Source: Litoditis marina (taxonomy: Eukaryota > Nematoda > Chromadorea > Rhabditida > Rhabditidae). From it: a stretch of DNA of 64,000 nt. Under the pieces are notes generated by a model. The model was given only the letters and a program-made list of their open reading frames with translations, did no database searches and had not been told where the DNA came from. Below are positions 12,412 through 26,200 of this stretch, piece by piece. The position numbers were made by a program, and so were the translations under genes. Numbering within the stretch: the first letter of the stretch is position 1; every line of letters begins with the position of its first letter. Location of the stretch: NCBI GenBank assembly GCA_964036275.1, contig OZ038435.1, forward strand, positions 33,359,728 to 33,423,727. The letters run 5' to 3'.

Positions 12412-12555
12412 CAGGGTTCTCGACGAGAAGGGTAGTGGTGGCTGATAATGGTGGAGGATGAGCACAGCTCGAGTGGCTTTCTTCACGCTCTGAACTTCCT
12501 TTTGAGAAAGGGCGCCCGTTGTTTGGTTATACGCGTGCGGGTCACTCCCTTCCAT
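12412..12555 (-). CDS. Possible isolated coding exon, unidentified
   Basis: An open stretch begins MEGSDPHAYNQTTGALSQKE and ends at a plausible donor (CCTGG followed by GTATAC). Its composition is protein-like (charged, few rare residues), unlike the surrounding repeats, and it is preceded by a pyrimidine-rich tract ending AAG. I do not recognise the family and found no partner exon. It could be an orphan exon of a small minus-strand gene, or chance. Confidence 0.22.
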
Positions 12556-13536
12556 CTTAGGCGGAGCACCGAGAGGATTAGAGAGAAAGTGGGCGAGAGA
12601 GCACACAGATCGGAGAGGGTGGCCAAGAAACAGAGACGACGCACTAACCAAATACGGAAATACAAGAAAATTACATGCAAAAATGGGACACAAGGTAGTC
12701 TGGTACTGAAGTGTGGTCATGTTGGTCTGGCTGGTCGACAAATTGAGAAACAAACATATAGTCGACGCCCAGTGAAAAGCGACGGAGTACGGTATATCGA
12801 GATATATGCTGTGTGCAAACACATATTTGACTAGTCATGTTAAGCGTCGGCGCCAGCCAAGCTTTTACGCAAGGTTCGAGTCTCAGATGAAGCAGGTGTT
12901 TGTTTGATTCTACTTCAATGCTTTCCATTTATTGATTCATTTACGCAGATGATAACCATATAAAAGAGAAATATATGACGGTAAAGGTAACATTCCGAAG
13001 TTTTACACATTTTAAACAATCATATATAGCAAGAAGTAGGCAGGAGCTTTTCTTCTAGTCTGCTGTGTTTGTAGTTTGGTTTCGGTGTCTCGTGGACAAA
13101 TGCGAGAGGGCGACGATACTCCATACATAGATACCATTGTTCCCTATTCTGCACTCTGGTTCCAGCAGACCTGTGGCGGTTTTAACTACGCATCCTGAGC
13201 TGGGTGAGATATTTGACAGATGTGGATTAGGAAACTATGGAATCAACACAAGAAAAACATTTCAAAGTGTGACAACAAAACTAAAGTAAAGTTGCAGTGA
13301 GCTAAGCAAAAACATGTTATTTAGGTTCTTGAATCACCTCATATTCTATACCTCCGCTTTTCACGTACTGTCTCGCATGCGAGAGTAACCAGTGAGATAG
13401 TACGTAAAACGAGGATGTAGTGCACATTAAGTGCTCATGCTTACCAGCCCATGGAGATTGGTACTGCGCCAGAAGTATGTGAGAGGTTTCTCAGAACGAT
13501 TAGCGCCAATTTTCTGCGATTCTACGGCTATAAAAG
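12556..13536. other. Intergenic, no gene seen
   Basis: No supported exon. A lone B-box-like AGGTTCGAGTCTC near 12870 may be the end of a degraded tRNA-derived repeat. CTGCTGTGTTTGTAGTTTGG near 13060 resembles the family 5 terminus. Confidence 0.4.
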
Positions 13537-13617
13537 CGAGAGAGCATGCAGGTCAGTGAGACCGCCGACAGGCTAAGACACTCTGCGTCTCTCCGCCCTG
13601 CACACACTCTCTTGTCG
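13537..13617. repeat. Family 7 short hairpin repeat
   Basis: About 80 bp with inverted ends (GAGAGAGCATGCAGG versus CCTGCACACACTCTC) and a central ACTCTGCGTCTCT. Related copies are at 57051-57129 and 59470-59547, with a partial one near 35690-35735. Confidence 0.55.
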
Positions 13618-14640
13618 AGGCCGCTACAAAAGTGAAATGGCTGGGAACTTGGCTGGGAATTGTCTGAGTTCTAGCGAGCCGATTGTCTCGAAGACGGCTA
13701 GTAGTCGTCTTCTAGACAGCCGGTCGCCTTTTGTAGTCTCTGCTCGAACAGTGCGCATTGTTCGTTTTTCGCTATTCACACCCTGAGGATGTTTTCCCTC
13801 GATTGTCTCTTGTTTTGTTTTCACGCGTCGCGCCGGAACAAACATGCGCAGGCGTGACATGCACGAGATTCTTCCACACCATCGCTAGATAATCAGGGCG
13901 ATATATAGTGGTTGTCGTTCAAGTGTGTACTCGTACAGTATGTATGTATTCGAAGCATCAACTCAGTTGTTGAACGAAACGTCATGATCCTTGTATCCGG
14001 TTCCGTTATCCTCAAACCACGTGTTATCATTTTTCTGTGAATGCGATGATGAAGAAACATTCTTTAACAGTTCAAAGGCATACTGTCAAACTTGAAGTAA
14101 GTATAAAGTACACTAAAAATAGCAACCATCTATGAGCACAGCAGAGTTTTCGAACGTCGGTAGAATTTTCGAAGTAACGGATTTCAACTACAACCATGCA
14201 CACCAACTCACAATCATTGCACTCAGTAGAGAAGGATTCTAGTTCCCGATCTCCTAGTTGCCGAGTTTTGAGTGATCGAAAACCTTCAATATCGTAGAGT
14301 AAGTTCAGAGTGATAGATGGAAATAGACCTAATTGGCGTCAAATTGGTCACCGAACAACGTGTCCGCGTTGAAATTATGATTGATAAAGTTACATGCATT
14401 CACTCAGTTGGTTCCAGTGGCCAGTAATTTTTGTAGCTGTCCGGCCGGCATTGCATCTATAGCTTTCATATCTGGTCAAGACTAGTGGCACAGCGTAAAT
14501 AGTTCTGAGCAGAAAGATAAAGTGTATTCATCTGCCTACCCGAAATAATGACATTAACAAACGCCTAAATACTAAATTATCAGCTATACTGAGTAAGGGA
14601 TCGAATAAAACTACCCTGCGCGGCCTTGCCACCCCTCAGA
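13618..14640. other. Intergenic, nothing recognised
   Basis: No exon, RNA gene or repeat structure that I can support. Open frames here are short and lack flanking splice signals. Confidence 0.4.
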
Positions 14641-14820
14641 ACGTGCCTGGTTGTGTTACAGTATTTTACTGTAAATACAGTAAAATACAGCAATGGTGGG
14701 AATACAAATCGACTTTTTGGCGTTTCGACTAAATAATACAGTATTTTTCCGAACCGTTCGGTTCTTGAAATGTTTCGACTAAACGTGATTTCGTAAAATA
14801 CAGGGCATGTTCGGAGCACG
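14641..14820 (+). repeat. Family 4 repeat
   Basis: About 180 bp. It shares TGTGTTACAGTA, ACAGTATTTTT, ACCGTTCGGTTCTTGAA and GGGCATGTTCGGAG with the direct copy at 53108-53283. The ends are weakly inverted (GTGCTCGGAGCATGC in the second copy versus GCATGTTCGGAGCAC here). Both copies keep the same minus-strand open frame around RTCPVFYEI. Confidence 0.75.
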
Positions 14821-15262
14821 GTTCCCACACTTGACCGCACGTGAACAAGTTAATCAGGTCTTACAACGATTTCCCTTATCAGCACAAATCTGGAACTCAA
14901 TGAACTACGGTATCCAATATTTTTCAAGTTCAAAGAATTTTTTCTAGAAATAGTCGATTATTGTAGTTTATATTTTGTAGTTAGTTTCATGTATGTTTCC
15001 TACAATGTGTTGAGTTTCTATTTGATCTAATATAGGTGCGGGGAGTTCGAGAATTAAGCGCTCTCTCATGTAAGATGTATGATCTTATCTTACAGAAAGT
15101 ATGTGTTTACTTTTGAGCGGGCGGGGAGTGAAAAAGAAAAAAGAGAGTATAAACATGTAATTACGAAAATTTCCTATTATAAATATTATTGATTGCGCGC
15201 CACAAGGTTTTTATTTCTTCGATCATCCGACTCGCCTATTCGAACAACACGCAGCCGCAGTC

Positions 15263-17117
15263 CAGGGATGAAAATTACGAGGCTAGAAATAGGCTAAATC
15301 TAGGGAATTATAGGGAAAATAAAATAGCTATTTTTTAACCTTTTTAGGCTAGTCGTTTCCTAGAATAGGCTAGCTGTTTCCTAAAATAGGCTAGCTGTTT
15401 CCTAGAATTGGCTAGCTGTTACCTAGAATAGGCTAGCCGTTACCTATTTTAGCCTGGTGAATACCTATTTTAGCCTAGTAAATACCTATATTAGGCTATA
15501 AATACCTATTTTTGCCTACTCGATACCTATTTTAGCCTTGTAGCAAGCTAACTCGGCTGCGAAAAACCGGGTGAAATTTGTGCTGTGCAACCTCCAAAGT
15601 AGTAATGAACTCGAACTATCTACACAACAAACGAGAACTACACTAATTTTAATGGAAACAACTGTATTTTATTCCACCACTTTCATGCTAGTAAAACAGG
15701 AGAACTTCATTGAAAGAAGAAAATGCTGATTACATATATTTATTTGTAACAAAACACCATAGTATAAGTAACAAAATAATATTGTTCCTTCGATCTATCA
15801 TGGAAGAGGCTCTGGTGGCGACAAGCGGTAGTTGTGCGACGAATATGAGCTGTCGACGGATGCGTGTACTCCAGAAGCTGGAAATAAATGAATGAGTATA
15901 CATCCCAAATTGTCAACAACTATACCAGATATTCATATACCTAAAAAGTTTGGAACTCTGCTTAGAAAACGCGTAGATTCACGTTCTACCAACTAAATTT
16001 CTTAAGAAACATACCGGCTAGGTCTGGTAAGGATGAGATATCATTTTGTGGTAGGCGCATCTATCTTTGAACCATCTGGTAGAACTGACTCATCATAGGA
16101 GCCCTGGAATAAACAAATGTAGATACCGCGAAAGACAACATATACCACTCAAATTTGACTGAACTGTCGGGTAAAATGGCTAAATGCGCTCACTCACATA
16201 TAAATAAGGAGTAGCTAACTAAATGTGTAAGCTTTTTGATGGAAATAGGTCAGACATAGGAAATAAGCAAAAAAGCCCTTTAATAGTTGTTTTGCCAAGT
16301 TAGTCCATGAAAACAACTGGGAAGTCTAAAGTCAACAATCTAAAGTCAAAACTGCTTTTAAAACTCACTGAGGTAAACTAGATACTAAGACAAAAACATA
16401 CATTAATTCAGGTCCGGTGCAAATTCTGGATTAGATGAAATAATCAGATTTTAATAACAATAGTAAATGGCTAAGACTGCTCTTCAAGCTACTTACCTTG
16501 TAATCATCATTGATGAGCTGTCCACGTTCGTCCCTGCAGCGAAACGAAGCTCCAGAATGACATGTTCAGATTACCTGTAAGAAGTATTCATTTTTCTAAT
16601 AACAGAAGTACTGAAAAGGAACATATTGAACTGCTCATCTCATAATTCAACTTGGTCGTGGCGGAAGATGTTTTTTTAATTCGAAAATAGCAAAAACAAC
16701 GGAAAAACTGACATTTAATGACCAAACAACTATAATTTTGACTATGTAGTGCGTGTTTCAATGAAGAATGCTGATTATTAAATTTAAAACAAAGAACAAC
16801 AAAAAAGACGCGTAAACGTGAGAGAAAACAAAAAATTTAGGTAAAAATGAAAATGATAAAAAATTTAAATATTGTGAGCCGCGAAATTACGGTAGCAAAA
16901 ACGGCGCGCCAGGACCATTAAACAATTTTAGCTAAAATTGGCTATTTTTAGCCTAGCAAAATCAGCTCGTTCAACGACTTGGCTAATCTAGGCAATTATA
17001 GGTATTTCTAGGTGTTTCCGCGTTTTCTAGGCTAAAATTAGCTAAAATAGGCTAGTATCCTATTGAATACCTATTTTTTCCTAGATTTAGCCTATTTTAG
17101 CCTCGCAAGTTTCACCA
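15263..17117. mobile_element. 1.85-kb non-autonomous TIR element with subterminal repeats
   Basis: The left end TGAAAATTACGAGGCTAGAA and the complement of the right end (TGAAACTTGCGAGGCTAAAA) match, and both continue into ATAGGCTAAATCTAGG. Next to each end lie many copies of AATAGGCTAG or its complement CTATTTTAGCC (15280-15545 and 16920-17110). The first bases CAGGGATGAAA recall hAT termini, but I could not find a clean 8-bp target duplication. The interior has no transposase-sized frame. It ends about 135 bp before the gene at 17252. Confidence 0.65.
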
Positions 17118-17251
17118 GAGTCAGTCGACACTCGCTGTCACTTCCCCTATGTTTCTAGAGACAGCTATCTTGGAGTAGTTAATCGTTGAACGTGTTTAGC
17201 TTTCTGTATGCCAATAATATACTAGATAAGAAAGTTTTTATTCAGTTCATC

Positions 17252-20200
17252 ATGGCGGCAAGTCGGTCATCGAAATTTATAGCGCCACGATGGATGTGCA
17301 CTGGGACATGTATCGGAATTGACGAACTGTGAGTTTTACCTCGAGTTAATTTACAGTTTTACATCCAGGATAAATATAAAGTGGCATATCGATGCTATCC
17401 CACGTCATTGAGAATTCGCAACTTAAAAAAATGTTTTATAAAGTACGTGTTCGTAGCTATTGTCAAATATATCAATTCAAAAGTAGTGTGTTTAAGATGG
17501 TTCCCCTTTCATACGGCCTGTTTTCAGAATTCCGGTCATTTACGATAGCCAGCGTGGTGCTCGCATCATTCGGGGCTCTCACATTCATATCACTGCAGTG
17601 GAGGTCTGTTTTCTAATTATTCAATAAGTGTTGTGGTCCTTGATGTTATACATCGCAGTAGGCGACGCCACACGCCAGTCCATAACTAACGGTTTTCGTT
17701 GGCGGTGTGTTTGCCCTGTGAGTGTTCAAGCTGACACGGAATACTAAATGAAGTTGTATTAGATTTTTCAGATTCCTCCAAAATGTGATCTGCCGGCGTC
17801 TTGTCCATCCCTGCCACTCAATTGGATGTGTTCGTGCAGTAACGTGAGTGATTCATTTTCACAGTTAGCAAATACATTTAGACTAGATCACAGTGTATTT
17901 TAGAGAGATTTTCATGTAAGATCTTGAAAACCTAATGGGTTAGTTCTTGAGTTTTTACAAAAAGAAGTAAATTTTGCCTGTTATTATGAAACATTAAATC
18001 GCAACACTTGCAGTTATTGGTTGTCTCCATCTCCAACGTGGCGAGATGTTATGTTAATGGTGTGCTGAATGTTGTAATTATTCTCCCACTATTCTTGCGA
18101 AAATTTGCTCTGATTCAATCAAATGTCAAATCTCTGTTTTCGAAACGAAATATTCATATCAGCGTTTTATTCATTCACGTTCACTGCCCATAGTTAATTA
18201 AGTACTATTTCAGCCGCCAGACGCTTCTGCATATCTGAAGATTCCTGTTGTACCTGACTATGGACTACTCACCGTCATGTTCGAAGATGAGGATGTAATC
18301 ACAGATGAATACACGGAGTCGCAGGTAATATTTATGTTTTTTTGAGAAGTAGTGGCTGAAACTTGCTCGTTTTTTGTAGGGTGGAAACATCTCTAATGAT
18401 GCTCATCAATGTTTGGTGTCATACGTGAAATAGTTCCGAATCGGGGCGAAAAAAATGAGCATGAGCACCCCGAAATGTGAGCATGAGTAGTGATTCAATA
18501 ACACGTTATCATTATGATTTTGCCGAAAATCTTGAACATTACCCTAAAAAGTGACCATGCCTCCATCGTTATCTGGGAAAAGTGAGCATCAGTCAATATC
18601 GAAAAAAGGGGGTATTTTACGTATGTTTGGTGTAGTTAGGTGGGAACTGAAATTTTTGTAATCTTGTGTCCTGCTTGTTTGTGATACATGCTTTTTGGTT
18701 GAAGATATTAGACAATATGTGCGATACCTTTTGTCAGCTGGGTCCTTAACTTTTCTACTCATAACTGATTTTATTATTTTAATAGTAACGTTCAGTTCAG
18801 AACACCAGTCCTTCTAACTCTCTGGATTGCAACACCAACGAAAGTGATTTCAATACCTCAATCTCGTTTCCTACTGTGGGGATCAGGCCTGACCAGGTTA
18901 CGAACAATGTGGTAAGCTAGTCGATTGCCATTAACTTAAATCAACCCATTCGGATTAAGTATAACACCGTTCAGCCTGTATAATTCAATGTAAATGGAAA
19001 ACTAGAGAGAAAAATTGAAGAGGTTTGGTTATGGTATAAATAATATATTTCAAACGAAACTCTTTCAGGGTGTTTATTACTTCGTTTTTAAGGAGCAGGA
19101 GCCGAATTCATCTGTGGCTGTACACGCTGGAACCAGTTCACTGGGGAACTTTGGTTCTGAAGTAAGGACGTCTGGTCAGCCGGGGACTGGTATCAGTGCC
19201 CTTTTGAAAGAAGAAGAGGAAACTGCTCATTTACCGCCGGTAATTATTCCATCAGTCGTGCTCCGAACATTGGTTAAATAGGTTAATACCATACACCAGT
19301 AAGGTCCGACTAAGCGACAAAAAGTAGTCCGTTTTCACATGTCCACACGTGAAAAAATAGGTTTTTTCACCAAAAGTAGACCGTTCGACCTGTTCGACAA
19401 AAATGTATTCCGTTATTCAAATTTTTCTGACTGTTTGGACAACTTCACTGGTGTATGGTTAAAACCATCGAAATAATAACCCCGGCAATTTCAAAAATAG
19501 CGACGACGTCAATTCAAATGAGTTAACGTTCCTCATTAATAGTGTTCCAGATAGATTTTGGTGCAACGAAGGAACTTTAATTAATTGCTGTAATGAAAAT
19601 GACGGAAAGAGTATGGATGAACGGAGTCTTCTGTCTTCCTCTTTTTTAAACGTCTTTCATTTCAAACTAACTAGGCCTGAAGGCCCTGAAGTTTGATGAT
19701 GGTTGATCAGCTGACGTACGAAGTCAACTATCTTGAGGCATTCTATTGATTGTCGTTATAATTTTTAGGTGTCACAGTCATGCTTACCTGTAGCTGTGCC
19801 TACTGAGCAGAAGGAAAATAACATGGACATGTTCAAAGAAGAGCTGATAATTTTCAACCTGTCCGTTTTCAACTTAATCCCATTCGAACTTCATTGCATA
19901 CAGAAACTGCTAAGAAATGATTTATTGATCGTTCTATTTTGTTTCGTTGGTCTTCACTGTACCAATCTTTTTTCAGGAGCCGGAGCAGTCTGTATCTGTT
20001 GAGAACAGCTCAGGAGGGAGCTCTGGATTTGAGCAGAATAAGAATAGCTTGCTCATTTGCGAAGAAGAAGAGGAAACTTCGCCTTCTCCGGTGGTATGTT
20101 TTAATCAACAATTTTCGTAGACAGTCTTCTTGTTATGTAATATATTTATAATGCAGGGAAGTTTATTGCTTTCTGAGTTCAATTGAAGCGCCCGAACTCG

Positions 20201-23200
20201 AGCATCGAAGTTTCAATTAGAGTTTAGTAAATTCGCAATAACAAAAGTACACTATAGTTGTAATTGTAGTAACGAACTTTATTCTATCAAACTTTTTACC
20301 GGGTTCTTCAATCACTTGAGTGACATGGTGTTTGGTGTTGTGTAGCGTTTGAAGCTCTGATAGCTTTGAGATATTATTGATAGTATAGTACGTATGAATG
20401 ATCGAGGCTACTTTTATAACATGTATAAAAATCCGTTTGTTCCGTTACAACTACTTGGGAAGGAGAATAGATTCTGATAATAAAAAGAAATACATATGAT
20501 CGAGACTACATTGTCAAAATTAGAAGTAAGGAAAAGTTCAACACGTTTTTCAGAGCTCAGCCACGGTTTCTCTCTCCAATCAGAAATTGTCTTTCAAAGA
20601 TCAGGAACCGTCTGTGAGCAGTGAATTGGTCGATATTAGGAAGGTGAAAGCTGAGCCTTTGTCGCAATTGCCAGCGGTAAGTCTTGCGAATGTTGATTCA
20701 CTTTGAGCTTGAAATTACTCCGGTGCTAGTTCAACAGAAGTTGAAGGAAGGGAACAATACGGGGGATAATTTTAGAAGCCCCCAACCGGTTAAGGACAGT
20801 TGTATTGGAATGTGATAAGTTTAGTTGTTTCCCCTCACTTGTTGTTTGTTGCATTTTGCATAGTATTTACCCCCCCCCCCCCTCCAAGTAGAATTCCCAT
20901 TGCAGGGGGTGGGTGGCTCAAGTATAGATTTTCCCAATAAGGTTAAGGATCTTGTTTTCAGGTTCAGGAGACGGGTCAGTCAGTATCTACGGAAAGCATT
21001 TCAAGTGGGACCTCTTGTCTTGAAATGTCGACGACTTCTGTGGAGCAGAATGAGAACAGAACTGTCATCCACAAGGAAGAAGAGGAATCTGCGGCTTCTC
21101 CTTCGGTCTGTTCTCAATCGACTATTTTCTTAGCCGGTCCATAATTTTGTATAAGGATGATGGCGAATGTTGCTTAAAAAAAGCCGGTTCTGTCTAAATC
21201 GATCATTTTTTGAACCATTGGAATAGTGTTTTTTCTTATTGTGCCAACTATGGCTAGCTGGCATTAATTGTCTTCAAGCTATTGAGCTGGTCAGAAGCTG
21301 GTGGAACGCGTTTGAAACACTGACAATTGGGAGGTTTGAACATGATTATTGAACATGAAATCGTAAATGAATTCGAAAGTGTGAATACAATAGAAATACA
21401 AATAGAACATATGTTTAATTTAGAGCGGAAATGTTTGGGGTTTGTTTGAAATTTGCACATCTAGCAAATTCTACGTTTTTTGTTCTGCCACCTTTTCCTC
21501 CACGTTCACGTTAACTCATTTATTATTTTTCAGGCTGAATTTCCCACATCCACAAGAACAGGTGTTACCGATGTCAATGAAGCGTTCAGTTTTTCCCATG
21601 TGGCTAGTGGTTCACAGCCTCAGCCAGCTTTGCATGAGGTAAGTACTTGTCCACGTTCACGGGTCACTTTCTTTCATCTTCGAGAGCAAACTGATTTTCG
21701 TTCAATGGAACTGCAGTTCCAGAGTACCAGAGTTATATTAATAAAATGTGCTCAGTGTTTCACTTTGTAATACGAATACCGATTACAATGTGTATTTTGC
21801 TATATTGTGTAGTAGCGTGAAAATGCGTTTAAAAAAATGAAATATAAACTTCGATTTTCACCCTCGGATGTCGTTTTCAACGCGCAAATATGAATTTTGT
21901 TTGGAACCCGGAACCCCTATCTCCGTTAGAGCCCTACACCAGTAAAGTTGTCAGAATAGTCAAAAAAATTCGAAAAACGGATTACTTTTTCGCCGAAAAT
22001 AAGAAAATCGGTCTACGTTTGATGAAAAAATCATAAATTTTCACGTGTTCACATCTAAAAAGGACTACTTTTTGTCGCTTAGTCGGACCTTACTGGTGTT
22101 TGGTTAGAGCTCTTGGTGGTGTGTGAACGGCTGATCAATCTCCGATCAACTGTGCGGTCCCCCGCCATTTCGAGCGAACTCGAAACTGAGCTGTATTCCT
22201 GTATTGTGGTTCTTGTTTAGTATAATTTGTGTTCAGCATACCCGTTCAACTGAAACCTCGAAGCCATCGAAGGCGGAGCAAGAAGTTGATTCTAGAAAGC
22301 CAAGAAAATCGGTGTCGTGGAACAATGATCTCACAGCCGTTCATTTGTTCTCACCTGAACAGGAAGTGAGTGTTTAATATTCTAGTTGTAAGGCTTATGT
22401 TTCAGCTGAGGTACTTCTGAACAATGAGATAATTGGGATATTGCTTATACTATGTGCTTTTATCGTCGAATATATGTTAATTATGAGGATACTCCAACAA
22501 ACAACAACATTAGCTAAATAGCTAGAAATCGTAGAAAAAAAATGTTACGAAAGTGAATTTTCTTGCTAGTATTTGCATAATTTGTTTTTTTTTTCAGTCG
22601 AAATTATTAATGGACTAGTTTTAGGTTTTTATTAATTTGCTTTCGAAGAATAGTTGGGTTGCTGGTGTATGGTTGTGTGTAATTTTTATAGTTTATAGAG
22701 TTTTATATAAATATTCTATTGTGTTCCAGAGCTGCGAAGAGGATGGTAGCATTAGTGACAGCGAGCCATCCGATGATGCACCTTTTTCTCTGATTGAAAA
22801 AACAGACCCGCTAGCAGAATTGAGGTCTGCGATATTTTATTAGTGTTCATTTTCATCAAGACTATTAAAATATATTGTCCAAAGTGATGAGTTCGGTTGT
22901 TTTGTGGTATTTTTCCAACTAACAACATGCATTAGATGGTCTCATTGTTCTACTTCTACAAGCGACTCACATTTGTTGATGAAATTAATTCACCACCTAA
23001 AAGTGTTTGCTATATGGATGGTACCATTAACTCACAAACTGGCAGAGATTATGATTTTTCAAGCTACCTAATGAGGACTGCAACATATTTCAACGAATAT
23101 TTTTATACGCATTTGGTGATATTTCCTGTTTTAGAGACCTCTTTGAAGACCTTGCTGATGATGATCCAGCTGTTGACCAAGGCGAGGAAAGTCAGGAGGG

Positions 23201-26200
23201 TACTTTGAAAGGTTGGTGGAAATCAAATTCATGCAACTCTGTTTCACCCCTCTTCTGGTAGTGCGGCAGCTTTCTCCATACGTTTCCTGGCAAAGCCGTA
23301 ATGCACAAAAAACTCACTTTTCTACCCGACGAAATATGAGAATAAGTAGACAAGTGGACGTGCCAAGTTGTGAAATCACACGTGTTGTTGTACTCTTCCA
23401 ATCATACACCAGTAAAGTTGGCCCAGTAGCCAAAAAATTCAAATAACGAATAATTTTTTGACAATATCTGGTAAAATTTCTTGTTAAAAAATCAAGAACT
23501 TTCACGTATTTAAATGGAAAAAACGGACTTGTTTTCATAGAGTAGTCACACCTTACTGGTGTGTGCTTGTTATCGAAAAAGGGGCTACTTTTTGAACGAT
23601 AGTTTTGAATCAGTAACCAGATTGGGGTCTAGTTCATCTCGTCGTCGGCATATTTAAATTATGTATTTGGCAATACAGTCATTTTAGAGTACGGGCTCGT
23701 TCCAACGCTCTCGAACGATCAGGAGCAAGCTGTTGATGATGCATTTTGCAAAGAGTAAGTTTATTCAGAGAATGATCTGCGAATTTTCCGTTCGATCTGA
23801 GAGGTCATTGTTATTCAGCCAATAGTTTTCACTAACGGCTAAGTTCATATTTGCAGATAGTTGACTATGAAAAACCGTCGACTATAGTTTCTTCCTTGTA
23901 CCTACTATCTAAACTTTTGAACAATCGGTGAACTTGCAGTGAACTTGTCTTGGATTCAACACATGGTTCTGCTGAAATCGAAGATGACGAAGATGATAAT
24001 TTAGTCATAGATGGTTAGTTCACTCTTTCTTTAATTCGATTTGGTATGAATGACTGTTGACACCCACTGTGGAATTATTCACACTCCAAACGTTGCCGAC
24101 ACGACACGGTGGGAAAGATGTTGAGCAGCGGGATCTTTCGCTAGTTTCGTAAATGTGACCTCTACACAACAGTAAGGTCTCGTCATTTTCTAAATAGGCC
24201 GGAAAACTGTTCAATTGTAAAATGGTCCCACATTTTGCAGAAATTGAGGTCGTTTCCATTATCATTGTTAGTCACCGTTTCTCTTTTTCAGAGACTTCCG
24301 ATAACGATTTGATGGAAATCTCAACGAGGAATGATTCGGGAGCTTTTGAAAGGTCGGTGAGGCAATTGAGATTGTCAATTCAAGTCTTATTGAATAGGTC
24401 ATAAATAAAAATATTTCGGTCAAACTGAGGTCGAAGTAGGTGATGTAAATGTCATAATGGATAGACCCGTTATTGTTGATGCTGATGCGAAATTCAGTTT
24501 TATATCCAGCCAGCAGCCATCTCACATGCGTTCAATTAGCAACCGGCAAATTCCTTCCCGAAACAAAATCGAACCGATTCTTCCCAGATGATTTGCGTAC
24601 TCAAACCTTGCGTACTCAGACGTAAACGAACCAAACTATAATCAACGTTACGCAGTCGACCAATTTGAATATTAATCACTTGAATTCGGTTCGGTTCCAA
24701 AACGAACCAACTGGTTCGGGTCGTTCGGGAAGATTAGGTTCGATTTTGGTTTGGGATGAAGTTCACCTCATCAACCTACTTTCTACTACTATAGCAAAAA
24801 CAAGTCTACTGTTTTCTGTTCTGGATATGTCGCGTTTGGATCCATCAAACGAGGATTGCAGAAATGATTGCCCATACTATTGAAATGAAACATGCAATAT
24901 TCCCCTCCCCCCCCCCCCCCCCCCCCCCCTTCCCCACATAATAGTTACGCCCTACCTAATTATAGTGATGTGTACTTGTAGTTATCCCGACTCTGATTCC
25001 GACGGCGGCCTAGCAATCGACGAGCAAGTTGATGTCGATATTTTGACCCACCATGATGTGCTTAAAGATGAATCTCCAGCCACGGTAGAAGAACCGGAGC
25101 AAGCTAGCATCGCCTTGCTGTTCGGGGAGCTTTCTGATGACGATGATGAAAAGGTTAGTTTTATCCTATGCGTTGTAGCTCTCTGTCTGCGGTAGTATTG
25201 AAATGTCCTATATTGTGTATTTCAGGACTGTCAAGTCAGTAAAATATTAATATTATCATTATTACGCATAAAGAGGGTCCGCGTGGGTCTTGTATACACA
25301 CTAGTAATGTGTGTCTAGCGCACGGAAAATAGTCGGGTTCCCCATTTTTGGTATGAATTAAACTTTACCGATGTATGGTATTGTATGTTTCAGTCATCCT
25401 GTTGTGAGGCTCCTGGTGGAGACGTCGAACTTGTTCCCTCTGAATCCGATGCGAAGGAAGACCTCGATTCACTTGTGATTGTTGATTGCGGTTAGTACAG
25501 TAGATAAGCGATAGTTCCGTTTGTGAATCTGACAGATGGGTGTAGTTTAGTAGAGTTATGGATCTATCTCGCCAGTTCTCTCGTTCCCGCGCTAACCCGT
25601 GCGGTTAATGTTGCTCTGTCAGCTTTGTTTTTAGTTTGTTTTCATTGATTTTCGGTCGAAATCCAAAAATTATGGCGTGTCTCGAAATCAAACCAAAACG
25701 ATGATTTGGTTCCTCCCTGTATTTGTTCTATACATGCTTATCATGTTTTAGCTGGTTAATTATCAGAGTTTTATTTAGTTCACGTCATATCGTGATACTT
25801 CAGATTATTTACTACCCTCCAAATATTATGATATCTGCAAGAGCGCACATATTTCTGGCCACTGATATTGGGCGGGACGTAGGTTACAGTTGATTCTCTC
25901 TAATACGTGTTATTACTTCAAAATCCGTTTTTCAAGATGTCACTGGCACTGGTGAAATGGATGTAAGTGGCATCGATGACGATTCTCTGTTCGACAATAG
26001 TCGAATGGAAGACCAGGGAGCAGATACTAAGACTGCACAGGTTGGTTCTCAATATCTCAATTCGTTTTTGCTCCGCGGATTGTTTCTTGCTCAATGCAGA
26101 GAAGAAATGTTCCACCATTGCAATGAGGACATGTTAGTTATTGTAGGAATGATAGACCGTCTTGTTCTTATTCTCAACTTTATATTTGATCTCGACTTTT

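Noticed and set aside
12100..12822. 240-codon minus-strand frame
   Set aside because: Most of it covers degenerate tandem repeat and pyrimidine-rich sequence. Only the 12412-12555 part looks protein-like and is listed separately at low confidence.
17330..17520. An extra exon between the first two exons of the gene at 17252
   Set aside because: Every acceptor tried gives an early stop in the required phase, while direct joining of 17328 to 17528 keeps phase and reads well.
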